NCBI GenBank assembly: GCA_964030475.1
Contig: CAXIPT010000001.1
Coordinates: forward strand, 21,820,354-21,884,353
DNA length: 64,000 nt
From: Tethya wilhelma
Taxonomy: Eukaryota > Porifera > Demospongiae > Tethyida > Tethyidae
Direction: 5' to 3'
Position numbers and translations under genes: made by a program. This document shows positions 22,363 through 33,800 of the stretch, piece by piece (the first letter of the stretch is position 1; every line of letters starts with the position of its first letter). The notes beneath the pieces are model-generated. The model saw only the letters and a program-made list of their open reading frames with translations, made no database searches and was not told the origin of the DNA.

Positions 22363-22486
22363 CCCAGTACGGTATTACTGGGTACATAGGAATGGCACGG
22401 ATGGCCCATTAGTGCAATACAAATATTCACGCGAATAACTCTGCAAAAACTGAGCGCTTGGCACTAAAAGGCTTCTCAAGCTATTT
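22363..22486. repeat. 124-bp direct repeat, copy 1
   Basis: It begins ATTCCCAGTACGGTATTACT and is repeated in the same orientation at 25313-25434 with few differences. The two copies bracket the SWIM-type pseudogene and may be terminal pieces of one element family. Confidence 0.75.
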
Positions 22487-22547
22487 AGTTCATTCTCTTT
22501 CTAACAAGCCTGAAAACATGGCCTAAAAACATCGCTAAAGTAACAAA

Positions 22548-22721
22548 CTAAAATATGCCAAACCTCCAATTTTCTCCATCTTTTTCTTCTTCTTCTTCTT
22601 CTTCTTCTGTTATTTCAGCATTTCTCGAAGACTGTTCACTTTCAGAAGCTGATTCTTGAACGAATATACTTAGTTTCTTTGTCTTCACCCGCTTTTGGTA
22701 TCGCCTGCTCGTGTCTCTCAT
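22548..22721 (-). CDS. Small acidic open frame, 57 aa (uncertain)
   Basis: MRDTSRRYQKRVKTKK is followed by a Glu run encoded by a (TTC)n microsatellite on the plus strand, then a stop. A GTTTGG after GENWR could be a splice donor, making it the first exon of a transposon gene. No recognised domain. Confidence 0.25.
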   Translation of the reverse strand: MRDTSRRYQKRVKTKKLSIFVQESASESEQSSRNAEITEEEEEEEEKDGENWRFGIF

Positions 22722-22991
22722 CTAGTGCCTAGATACAAGGCGAAAAGCGCCTTCTTAGTATGGCAGCCATTCATTTCTACACTCATGAATAAATTCATAA
22801 GCTACTTGAAAATTTATATGACGACCCTTTCCAGATAGACAGGTGTGCGTTATTTGGAATTCAAATATTCGCTTCCTGCCTGCAATACCTGAAGATTTCT
22901 GGTTGTGCTGAACTCTCTGTAACTTTTCAGTCTTCAATATTTAGGAGGTGAATACTTTGTTACACTTATGTAGTTGTCACTATAAGAAGAT

Positions 22992-23160
22992 NNNNNNNNN
23001 NNNNNNNNNNNNNNNNNNNNNNNNNNNNNNNNNNNNNNNNNNNNNNNNNNNNNNNNNNNNNNNNNNNNNNNNNNNNNNNNNNNNNNNNNNNNNNNNNNNN
23101 NNNNNNNNNNNNNNNNNNNNNNNNNNNNNNNNNNNNNNNNNNNNNNNNNNNNNNNNNNNN
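22992..23160. other. Assembly gap (169 N)
   Basis: A run of N. Any frame crossing it is meaningless. Confidence 0.99.
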
Positions 23161-23396
23161 GGAAATGTAATGAGACATAGGAATGGCCAAATCGTAAAAA
23201 GAAAGCAAACAAGATGGAATGGCTGTTTGAGTGTGTAAAGAATTATTCCTATGGGCAACATGAGGGACTTGACATGAAAAGAGAGTACTACATGCAGCCC
23301 ACACAGGAATGATTCTGCACACACTCAAACAGCCATTCCATCTTGTTTGCTTTCTTTTTACGATTTGGCCATTCCTATGTCTCATTACATTTCCAA
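23161..23396. repeat. Inverted repeat with 77-bp arms at the gap edge
   Basis: 23161-23237 (GGAAATGTAATGAGACATAG...) reappears as an exact reverse complement at about 23318-23395, with about 80 bp between. It starts at the first base after the gap, so a chimeric or wrongly assembled end is possible. Confidence 0.8.
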
Positions 23397-23475
23397 TGTT
23401 TTTTTTACTTGTCAAACATAAGATGAAGGTATTCTTTATGCGTCACTGTTAAAGATGCTCTAACATCTTGAGGAA

Positions 23476-25308
23476 TTACAAGACTCTTTGAAATGAACAA
23501 TGGTGACACAGCCCGCACACATCCAACTTGTAGGTGGTAGTGAACAGCCTGTTCATGGCTAGGAGTTTAAGCTCTCCGTTCTTATCACGATATGACCTTT
23601 TTTCAAAACGTGCAATTGCTAAGTCAAATGGAGGGCTAGGGATACCACCATTTAGAGAACGCAAAGACGACCGACAGCCTTGACATATTCTAATGTTTCC
23701 TTGAATAAAACGCACAAAGAATGGGTTGGTGTTGTTTTCCAGAGTGTGTACATGAAGATGATCAGGGTTAAACATTAGTGTTTGATTTTGAGATATATTA
23801 CATCCAACAGAGCTTACATTTGATGATGTAATAGACTGGGATGAAGCGAATGATGTAGATACTGAAGAATATGTAGTAAAGGGGAAAGATTGACAATTTG
23901 CTGTACTGGGAGTAGATCTAACACTAGCCAAAGGTTGACAGTTGCCACCACTAGCACTGGCAAGAAAAGTGGGAGATTGAAGAGCACCAGGTCTAAGTCT
24001 CATAGAGAGAGTGGAAGGTCTGGCAGTGAGAAGACAATGTGAACTCACAGTTGTTGTGGAAGGCCTCAAGTAGTCTGTGACACCAGTTGTATGACTGAAA
24101 CTGTTAGGAACCGTGGAATGAGGAGAGTTCGTATGAGGTTCACCTAGGCTTAGGGTAGACGTAGGTACCGAGGTATGAATAGTAGTAGAATGCAAGGTGA
24201 TTCCTCAGTGGCGGATCCAGGGGTAGTTCGTTTGGTTCGGACGAACCCCCCTTTTTGGCCAGCTCATCAAAAAAATTTTTTACAAGAAACAGTACAAGAT
24301 CAACTGATGGACGCTCATAAGTATAATACTTACTTTGAGAGTGAATTTAAGCCAGCAGAAGGCAAAAACAAGAGAAGATTCTGGCACAAAACGGCTGAAA
24401 ATCAGCGAGTTAGCGCTACTCGTGCTCGTGCAGGTAAGTACAAAGTCCACACAACTGGAAGTGGGTGGGGCTCAGCACGTAAAATAGGCGTGGTTTACGG
24501 GAAGTGGGCGTGGCTAACCAAAATTTTCCGCGCGCTTTGCGCGCAATTTAATTCAAACTACCCTTTCTAAATTCCTGCATCCATCCCTGTTCCTGGTGGT
24601 GTTACTGCAGAGTTGCTGCACGTTGAGCTACTACTTCCGGAGGATAAGATTTACTAGTATTTCTCTTCCTCTTTGGAACACCTCCTTTTCTTCCTCAACC
24701 AGATGAAAGTCCGCTCATAGACAGTGTTGTTATGTTGGGCTCTTGGTTTGTAGCATTGTACCACAATAAGAAAGGAAGGAGGTCATTATTCCTCTCTGCT
24801 ACAGAAACTGTGTGGGCACAAATTTTTGAAAACTTCCACTGCAAGCAATTATTGTCACAGGAGTATTGACCATTATCTCCAGCATATACGAAATGCGGGA
24901 CATTTGATGACCTTGAAGCAACCATCATCGACTTACTGCTTCCAGGTGCTGGTACAATGTCATTTTCTGCATTCAAATACTCTTCTGTCTTTTTCCAGAT
25001 ACCACTAACAGTTTCAAATGCTAATGACTGAATGCCGGATTCCTCTGCTAAAATGGTCATGGAAAGCTGTCCCACAACACATGCAGTCTGCAGATCAGAA
25101 GGTGTTGCTGCAGGTTGGCCACTGGAAACTAGTGTGGGGGCAGCATCAATGACTTTTCAAGTGAATTGTTGACTGGAAACTATTGAGAATTGTTTGGATG
25201 TCACTCGCACAGCAACAGAATCAGAGCGCTTTACATATGCTTTTCTCTGTTCAGGTGTCATTTGAACCCATATTTGCATGGGTCTATCTGAAGATGTTGA
25301 TATGGCTT
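23476..25308 (-). pseudogene. SWIM zinc-finger transposon protein, interrupted
   Basis: Reading minus from 25308: a region with TPEQRKAYVKRSDS, then the SWIM-like motif CDNNCLQWKFSKICAH, a GRKGGVPKRKR basic patch, a long Ser/Thr-rich linker, and finally ICQGCRSSLR with PPFDLAIARFEKRSYRDKNG. This domain order is familiar from transposon-type proteins of sponges, corals and molluscs. In-frame stops (near 25158, 24693 and 24599) and the element inserted at 24206-24589 make it a pseudogene. SWIM domains accompany Mutator-like and related transposases, but no catalytic domain is visible here. Confidence 0.6.
24201..24594. mobile_element. 384-bp MITE inserted in the SWIM pseudogene
   Basis: The element (24206-24589) begins CAGTGGCGGATCCAGGGG and ends with the imperfect complement CCTGCATCCATCCCTG. 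It is flanked by TTCCT on both sides (24201-24205, 24590-24594). The plus-strand open frame 24175-24570 lies mostly inside it and is fortuitous. A diverged GGGCGGATCTAGGATT occurs near 35692. Confidence 0.65.
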
Positions 25309-25312
25309 GCAT

Positions 25313-25434
25313 TCCCAGTACGGTAGTACTGGGTACACAGGAATGGCACGGATGGCCCATTAGCGCAATACAAATATTCACGCGAATAACTCTGCAAAAA
25401 CTGAGCGCCTAGCACTAAAAGGCTTCTAAAGCTA
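25313..25434. repeat. 124-bp direct repeat, copy 2
   Basis: A copy of 22363-22486, truncated at the assembly join at 25435. Confidence 0.75.
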
Positions 25435-25435
25435 N
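25435..25435. other. Assembly join (single n)
   Basis: An ambiguous base between repeat sequence and a GT tract. It marks the start of the 38.6-kb contig that fills the rest of the window. Confidence 0.8.
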
Positions 25436-25498
<63 letters not shown>

Positions 25499-25715
25499 TT
25501 TGCCATTGCCTATAGCATTGAAAGTTTTTGTACTAGGCTATTTGCTGGTTCATGCTGGGTGGAGGTGACAATAGAGTAGCTAGGGGTCCCAGGGGGTCAA
25601 TGGCAAACAAAATAGTTGCATGCCCATAAGTGTGCGACACTCAACCATGCATTGAGTGCCCCCCCCCCCTTCCACCACCACCACTTAAGGACATGCAACT
25701 ATAAATGTGCGTGCA
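25436..25715 (+). repeat. (GT)n and dispersed repeat, copy 2
   Basis: A GT tract of about 60 bp, then TTTGCCATTGCCTATAGCAT and the rest of the family seen at 1-255. Confidence 0.8.
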
Positions 25716-26011
25716 TGTGTGTGATAGCTTGTATGATATTATCTTCAAGAGTGAACTTGGCTCTGAACAAATGTGATTTATACCACACCCTATAGCTAGC
25801 TAAGTGTTGACGATATAGTTATCATACATGTACAATGTCATATCTTTCCTGTGCACTTGGCAACCAGTATAGACACACCTTTTATTCAATAATTTTGTGA
25901 TTTTCTACTTGCCAACTTATATAGAAGGTATATCACTTTTATCATAGTACATGATATAGTTATCAGCAGACACACGTTTGCTGAGTATGCATCGTGTAAG
26001 TCTTATACAGA

Positions 26012-26531
26012 ATGGCAATAAGCTCTAGAGTTGTAGCTGCAGGTCTCTTTGTGATACTGTTTGCTTTTGTGAATTGGTCTAGTGCATTCACCATTGATGA
26101 GGTAAGCTACTGATAATAGTAGCAATTCATAATAAAACTGGTAAAACTGATTCCCTTCATAATTACCTATCTACGATTAACTGCATAATATTTTATTATT
26201 ATGCATGTTATGTTATATTGTTCATATACACACACTAGATCAATCTATAACTATTGACTTTCATAATATATATATATTATTATAGCCAGACTCTTTCACT
26301 GATGTCATTGGTGACCTAAAATCCACTCTGCTGCCTTTTCTATATAATGCCTACTCAGCAGCTGACCCATGCACTAGGAGGTGTATCACATCCACTGGAA
26401 TAAGACTATTTGTTCCTATCACACGACTCCTAAGAAGATCAATGGACGTGTTGAGCATCTCAGACATCACAGGTGTGATGAAGCCACTCTGTAGAGCAGT
26501 GGAATGCATTGAGGTGATGAGACTATTATGA
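26012..26531 (+). CDS. Small secreted four-cysteine protein, two exons, 111 aa
   Basis: Exon 1 (26012-26101, 30 codons) encodes the signal peptide MAISSRVVAAGLFVILFAFV ending near NWSSA. A phase-0 intron (GTAAGC...ATTATAG) leads to exon 2 (26286-26531), ending TGA. Four Cys form C-x3-C (59/63) and C-x4-C (99/104), flanking a basic stretch (TRLLRRS). A TATATAG lies about 95 bp upstream. A splice at GAG|GTGATG (26514) to a further exon is possible and would replace the last five residues. Size, signal exon and paired Cys resemble the protein at 7953; no family is recognised. It is convergent with the ABCG gene, whose stop is 540 bp away. Confidence 0.7.
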
Positions 26532-26621
26532 TATAGCTACATCATAATACTATGCCTCTAAAATTAAATAATGGCCAATTCAATTGCAAGCCCATGCATG
26601 CCCATATGCACATGCACATAG

Positions 26622-26687
<66 letters not shown>
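26622..26687. repeat. (CT)n(CA)n microsatellite
   Basis: About 40 bp of CT repeats run into about 22 bp of CA repeats. Confidence 0.9.
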
Positions 26688-27073
26688 AGCAATGTGATGA
26701 AAGAAAAACCAAATGGAAAAATAATGTCATGATAAGCAACAAAACCTGCAAAAACAGATCAAGAGACTTCTACTGGACACTCTACCATCAGTATTGAATG
26801 TGTATAACAAAAAAAAGGCTTAAAGATGGAGCTAGAACAATAAAATTTAATGTACAGTAAAACAAACAACAAAAACAATCATTGTATATAAGAAGAAAAA
26901 AAACAACAAAATGCAAAAATAACTAACATATAGTTTGATAATGACCACTCATGATATTAGACCTGATTCTCTGTGATAAAGTCACACTGGGTTATAGACA
27001 TTAAATTTTATCCTATAATAATAATAATCATGTTTGCATGGTTGTTGTTTCTATGATTGTATGCATCTATCAG

Positions 27074-27777
27074 TTACTTTCTCTTCTTGATTGTTCTGAG
27101 GTTGAGGTAGGTGATAGCTAGAAAGAGGAGAGAGAGACCGGCCAGTCCAATCTGGTCATACCACAGCCACGAGGTGGAGGTCTCAAAGCCTCTCAGTGAG
27201 AGGGACCTTGTACCATTGATACATTCTGTATCACTGTGTGTGTATATGTGTGTAAGATGGGGCATGAATTTAAAAGAATTTTGGATTATCATACGTACAG
27301 TAGATATGGGCCGACTGTCACATTGTAAAAATAATGTTTATGTTATATAAACTCTCAGAGAAAGATAGCTAAGCCTTCAAACAGGCCTCCCTTAGACATG
27401 TATGCAGTTTTCTTTCTAACTGCATGCACCAATAAAATTAAACTTATTGGAAATTTCTTACAGCACTCAAGAGAGTGCACTGGTGAGAAGCCACAACAGT
27501 GCAAATTTGTTTTCCTAATTCCATCCTTCCTTCCTAACCAACAAACTTGAATGTGATTTCCAGATAAATGAAAGCACCGTTGTGCACAAGCCTCGGCACA
27601 CTCAACTATCTAGTGCACATTAATTTAGTATAAATTTCATTGGAAAAAATCTTTAGATCTAGTAGCATGGGATTTGAACCCAGGTCTTTCGATTCAGCTA
27701 GTCACTGAATGCTCTGCTTCTAGAACTCACTGGCATTGGAGCAGAGTCTGTAGTATTAAATTATACGCAAAATCAAG

Positions 27778-27815
<38 letters not shown>

Positions 27816-30800
27816 CGGAGGGTCACCGGAAGTGATGTGAAAAGTGTGCCTGGAGAACTAGCTTAGATAGTGCTAGCCTAGAATAGAATGGCAGGCGCTA
27901 CAAGTATGGCTAAGTGTCTTTTTTTTTTGAGACTAGTAGCTGACAAGGCTTAGCAGTGGCGTCTGTATCCGACCAAGAAGCGTGATAGAGCAGCCAATCT
28001 TTCACAAATGAAGCTTAGCGAGAGGAGAACTTTCGCTTCTAGGAGTCTGCTTCTCTGTCGCTGTACACAAAACACAGCTAGCCAGATAACGAGTCAGTTT
28101 CTTTGCCAGCTGATTGCAAAAATGGCGGAAGTCGGAAAAGGGTCGTCTGTGACGTCATGTAGTGAGGTAAATTGCTGCTGGCCAAATTGCAAAGAGCAGT
28201 GCATGCCTTTCTGAAATTCACTGCCCAATGGCCCCAGTTATTATTATACAGATGCCTGGGCTGGCATGCATCTAGCAGTAAACATCAGTATACTTCATAT
28301 TATCCAAGGAGCATGGGGAGCGAAGCGAGCCACCTTCCTTTTATACTACATAATCGACATGTACTAGCACGACCTATATGTGCATGTATACACAACATGA
28401 CATTGTGTCATAGCTATCTGGTTTATAGCCCCATCTCCAGGCTCCCCCGGCTTAACTTTTCATTCATGAACAGAAAAGAGAAGGGAGCCTGGGCCATGCA
28501 GGTTAGCCTCATAGTTGTTTTCCGCCTGACTCCTGATATACACTACTTGATAAACCAGCACAAGTGTATGAAAAGACTAAGCCAGGACTAAGCTATGCTA
28601 TGATAAAACATGTAGATACTAGAGTGTTCAGCTGGTGTGAGAACAAAGCACACTTAGCTGCTGAGTAGTGCCTGCCATCATACAACTAAATTATAGCCAG
28701 TCACACTGAAACATCTATACATGACAATATGCCGCTTACATAGAAAGCAGCCAGCCCCTGTCTGTCTTGCCAAGCAACACTGACCAACGCAACAGCAACA
28801 GCAACAGCATGCAGCAACAGCATGCAGCAACAGCAGTTAGCAGCATCTTCATACAGTGAGCATTATTGAATTCTTGATAATGCACATTAGATTAATAGGC
28901 GTGGTCTCGCAGCTAAGCGCTCAAAGAGCACACAAGCCTCAAATCTCAGGAACCACAGCGTTTTGGACAGCAGAAAATGTAATTTGCAAGATCATTCAGT
29001 TTTATGAACGAAAGTACCATCCATTTTTTCGCTTCAACTGTCTTTCTTGAGATTTCGATGGGACAGACGGACAAAATGACTACCATAATCCTCTGCATGT
29101 GCTATGCATGTGCCAAGGCTTAAGGAAAGGAAGTGAGCCAACTTTTACCAGAGGAGGTACGACACGAGTGCGCCTTTGCTGAGCTGGCAAACAGGTGCAC
29201 GTGATCAACTCTCATTGTGAAGTATTGCGGTCACATGATCGGAATGTAATTAACAGACTTGCTAGCTCAGCAAAGGCGCACTCGTGTCGTACCTCCTCTG
29301 AACTTTTACTGTTGTATAAAGTAAATAGTTTTTACCCAAAATTCGTTCTTTGATATTCTCGTTTGATGCCTAGAAGTCAGTAAGCATAGACTAAGCAGCT
29401 TTGAAACTCTGGGTATAAATCACTGTACCGTGACTGTGAATCGAATGTAGCCATTTATGTAGGTAAAGGTCCTCACAACCATGTGCACGGTCTGTTTGTG
29501 ATATGCACATGCATATGGACACCACATATACAGTGCTGCTACTTGCACTTTTACTTTTGGACTAGCCTCCGAGTGATCCTAGTCTCCATGCACCTTTGGT
29601 ATTGAAAAAAGTGAATGAACAAGTAGCAAAATTTCATAATAATGAGAAGTGTAGGAGTGGGCAGTGCTATAAAGTAAGGAAACAAGGTAAGATTTTAGCT
29701 GAATTTCGGCACATGACTATACTTCATTTTTTATGCTAAAGACTTAGAATCTCACAGGTTGCCTGCATACCAGCACTTACTTCATCCCATAACACAAAGT
29801 GATTGCTCTTATTATACTGACACCACCTCAGTTACAATCATTGAATACTGCATGGCAGGTACTCAGAAATGTGTACATGCATGTGTTTTCCTTACCACCA
29901 TGTTGTAGTATTAATGTAGTCAGGACAGAAACACTGCCCAGCAATTTCATTGATGGCCAGAGCCTGCATTGAAAAGGTACTTTGTAAGTACATACCTCTT
30001 ACAGTATGTTGCCATGCACCCTCAAAGCAATTGTACTGTGCACAATAATAATTACAAGTAGTAAAAATTTCAAAAAAATTAGTAGTGTAGGAATGGGCAG
30101 TGCGGTAAAAAGCATTGGAACAAGGCATGTCTCAATTTCGGCACATGACTACTTCATTTTTGATTTATTCTTGATCCCTAATATAGATCCTCAGTGTTAT
30201 AAATGCAAAAATCTGTATTACTATAGTACGTATCATAGATTATTGTTGCATTGGTTCGATCTAATCAGTTGGCTAAGTAGTAAAGTAAACCATAATAAGA
30301 CAGGCAACTCAAACTGGTCTGCCTGCCAAGAGTTGGGCATAAAAAATGAAGTAGTCATGTGCCGAAATTGAGACATGCCTTGTTCCAATGCTTTTTACCG
30401 CACTGCCCATTCCTACACTACTAATTTTTTTGAAATTTTTACTACTTGTTCATTTACTTTTTTCAACACTACAGTGTGGAGACTATCAGAGACTAATTAG
30501 TCCCTACAAAAAAAACTTGAGTAGCAGCTACAATGCATTTTATTATGCTGGAGGAGGCTAATGCGCATGCGCATAATAATGCCACGTGGATAGATGACCT
30601 TTGAACTCTACCTACAAAATGGCTGCATTGTAGTATATGAATTTATACACTAAGTTTCAAAGCTTTCTAGTTTTTGTTTAGGCCTATTTGAGATTGAAAC
30701 GAGTATCAAGGAATGTAGTACCCATGAAAAGAACTTACTTTGTGCTGTCAAAGTTGGCTCAACATATTTTGGTTCTCTGGAAATCCTTTTCAAGTAAGTC

Positions 30801-33800
30801 AGTTAGGAAGTACGTACGTAAGTAAGTAAGTACGTTAGGAGAACAAAAATGGCACTATGGTGGCTTCCCAATAGCGCTCACTACGAGTGCCGAGGAAAGT
30901 TTTTGTGAGCTTTAGGCCTTGCATGCAATTGGTAATCTGTCAGTAAGAGCCTATTAGCACCTTTAAAGGTTTAATTTTGTTTGACTAGATTTTTATAGTG
31001 GCCAACATTTTGTATGGTGTCTATGGGACAGTCGGCCCATTCCTACTATACGTACTACCGTACGTATGATAAACAATAATATTATTTGCATGGCAAATAC
31101 TGGGACACTTAAATTGATCATTGTGATTAAATTGTCTCCCCAACATGAGCTATAAGGAAGTTGAACTAAAAACTGTCCAATATTTTTTATTGTAAATAAA
31201 ATTAATTGTACGTAATTATCATAGGACATTTGGCCCACGTATATATATACACGCATGATAAGATTGGGAAACAGAACTTACCTCTGTGGCATAGCGAGTG
31301 ATGCTGAGGTACTTCAGCCACCTGAGCCAGACTGGCAGTGTCTCCAGGGCAACTAAGAACCCTCCAAAGAGCTAAAGGTGTACAATATATAGGGAAAGCA
31401 TGCATGATGAAATCATGGCATTAATTTTAGTCCAAATAAATTAAAAAAAAGAACTGTGATTACATTCAGTGCCTGGCTGACTTTAATTTGGGAAACAAGC
31501 TAGAGGCTACTGTACGGTGGACCACACCTACTCATTTACTCTTACCAGCCCTACAACAATTAACCTGAATCAAAGCTGACAGGCTCATCTTAACTCTTTA
31601 AGTTTATTTTAGAATGAACCACTAAATATAGGGCATGGGTATGAGGCTAGGTCCTTGACCAAAATGTATTTTCTGCTATAATATTATCAAACTGAGTAAT
31701 CTTAATTGATAGGCTCAGTTGAACGGTCGATGATAATAATTTTATTTTATTAATGACGGACAATGCATACGTACATTCCCAATACCTACCATGGCTAGGA
31801 CATACAACATAGAGATGAGTAGATTGGCCACACCCACAATGGGGACCCGGGAACTGATGGAGAATGCCAGAGATGCGGCCGAAAATGAGAGCAGAGAAAG
31901 AGTTAAAAAAAAGATGAAGAACTTTGCAACATCGATTTGAAATCCTGCATGTGAGAAAATTTATAAAAAAACGAAAAATAACACATCAGTGAATTTTGCT
32001 TCACAAGATTATGTATAAGAAATATTGAAATAGTAAAAAGATAAATATTATCTTTCAGTACTTCAACCTTGTAAACTGCAGTATAGGTAATGAATATGTT
32101 CATAAGAAACCTAGCCCCTCCTCCCCCTACGAAAATGAATAAGGAGGAAGATGCATACCTGTCCCTTTAATTTATATAGTCAACCATCTCACTCTAAATG
32201 TAGTGCACTACACTGCTAGCACACTGCTAATGAGTTATGAGCATGATGTGAACTCCCAGACTCTCTCCCTTTTCTTTTCACAAATTAAGGATCAGAGGGG
32301 AGAGGCTGTGAATGAGGCTACTAAAGCTTCCTACAAAAGTTATATAGCTATTTTATCCCATAAGAAAAGTATTGCATTCACTTCCAGCAGGATTCTCAAA
32401 CCAGATGGACTTGAAAAGCAAAAAAAGAACAAAGAGAATGAGTGCTTTCCAATGGTGCTTTAAATTTTGAAATTGGTTGGATAATGAAGAAAGTTATTCT
32501 ACCAGCATTCTCAAACCAGACAGACTTTAAAAGTCATGATCATCAGTTACTAGATGCCTGCGGTATCAGTGGTGAAATAGCTAGGCTAAAAGCCCCACAG
32601 CATATAAACATAAGCTAACTACATACATTTATGATAAGAATCATCTACAGGAATTGCATGGTGACACTATTTATTGTCTGAACTTTAAATACAAATTTCA
32701 TTCCTACCAAAGGTAAGAGGTCAACTCTGATCTCTAGTTATAAAACATTGATAATACCTCATGAAATGGAAGAATTATACTACGATATCTAAAGTAGCAG
32801 TCTTGATAACTTACCAACCATGAAGTACGTAATGACAGAGAATAGGGTCAGTGGAATGAGACGCATGGGAACAAGGTCGGCAAACACTTTGGACAGGAAG
32901 TAAACAGACACACGATAAAACCCACTGCTGTTCTCATGACTACAGAATTATAAGGAGCAAAAGCATTCATTATTGTCTTTGTGTATCAGTAGAGCATTGG
33001 ACCTCAGAGAAAGTAAACAAACAAAAACATGTTATACTGCAGTGTTTCCCCAGGACAAAACTAAAGAGGGGATAAAGAGGGAGAAAGAGGGGAAGTTGCT
33101 TAAAATTCTCTGAAAATTACTTAGTTGTATATGTATTTGTATGGGGAGGAGGTAGTTGAAAGGAGAGGGGAGTGCCCCCTACCCCTCTTTGGGGAAAACA
33201 CTGCACTGAGTGCCTTCGCTGACTCAGTACATGAGTTAGAAATCAATGCCAAAGGCATGCTTGAGTCGTATATACTCTAGTTTAAGCTTGCAGTAACTTA
33301 TGTTAGTAATAAATATGTCTTAACTGTTTTCAGAAACATGTGCACGGCAAGCTAGATACTCATGGGTATATTATTAGAACAAACATGTTTACATTAGACT
33401 TAATTTTTCTATAAGTTTGTATACGTATACTACATACAGGTCGGCATGACACATTTTACATTGTGTACTCACATGAATACTGCTCGCTCCTTGATGAATA
33501 ATTCAACAGCCGATAGTGTACTGAACATTTGATTGAGAACAATGAAAAACAATGCCCCAGTTCTGAAAATGAGAATAGAAATGTCATAACCAACATGTTA
33601 TACAAAAAATTAATATACTGCACATGTACTGCATCAACCCCAGACTAGTAATGAAACTAAAGTCCATCTAGCTGGTTTGAGAATGCCACCGGAAGTGAAA
33701 TAATGAGATTTTACTTTTCATATGGGGCACAGCTAACTTTTGACTGGTAAAGCGTAGGAAGCTTAAATAGTAACCAAAAGATTGGGGAGAACAAGTGCTT

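Noticed and set aside
22934..23415. Frames spanning the N run
   Set aside because: More than half of each is undefined sequence, and the rest is the inverted repeat next to the gap.
24175..24570. 131-codon plus-strand frame
   Set aside because: Almost all of it lies in the MITE inserted at 24206-24589.
27656..27740. tRNA gene
   Set aside because: A B-box-like sequence is present but no cloverleaf or acceptor stem; treated as a possible SINE remnant.
28172..28591. 139-codon plus frame
   Set aside because: It overlaps the AGCGAAGCGAGCC dispersed repeat and shows no domain.
32203..32463. 86-codon plus frame
   Set aside because: It overlaps a partial MITE copy within an ABCG intron.
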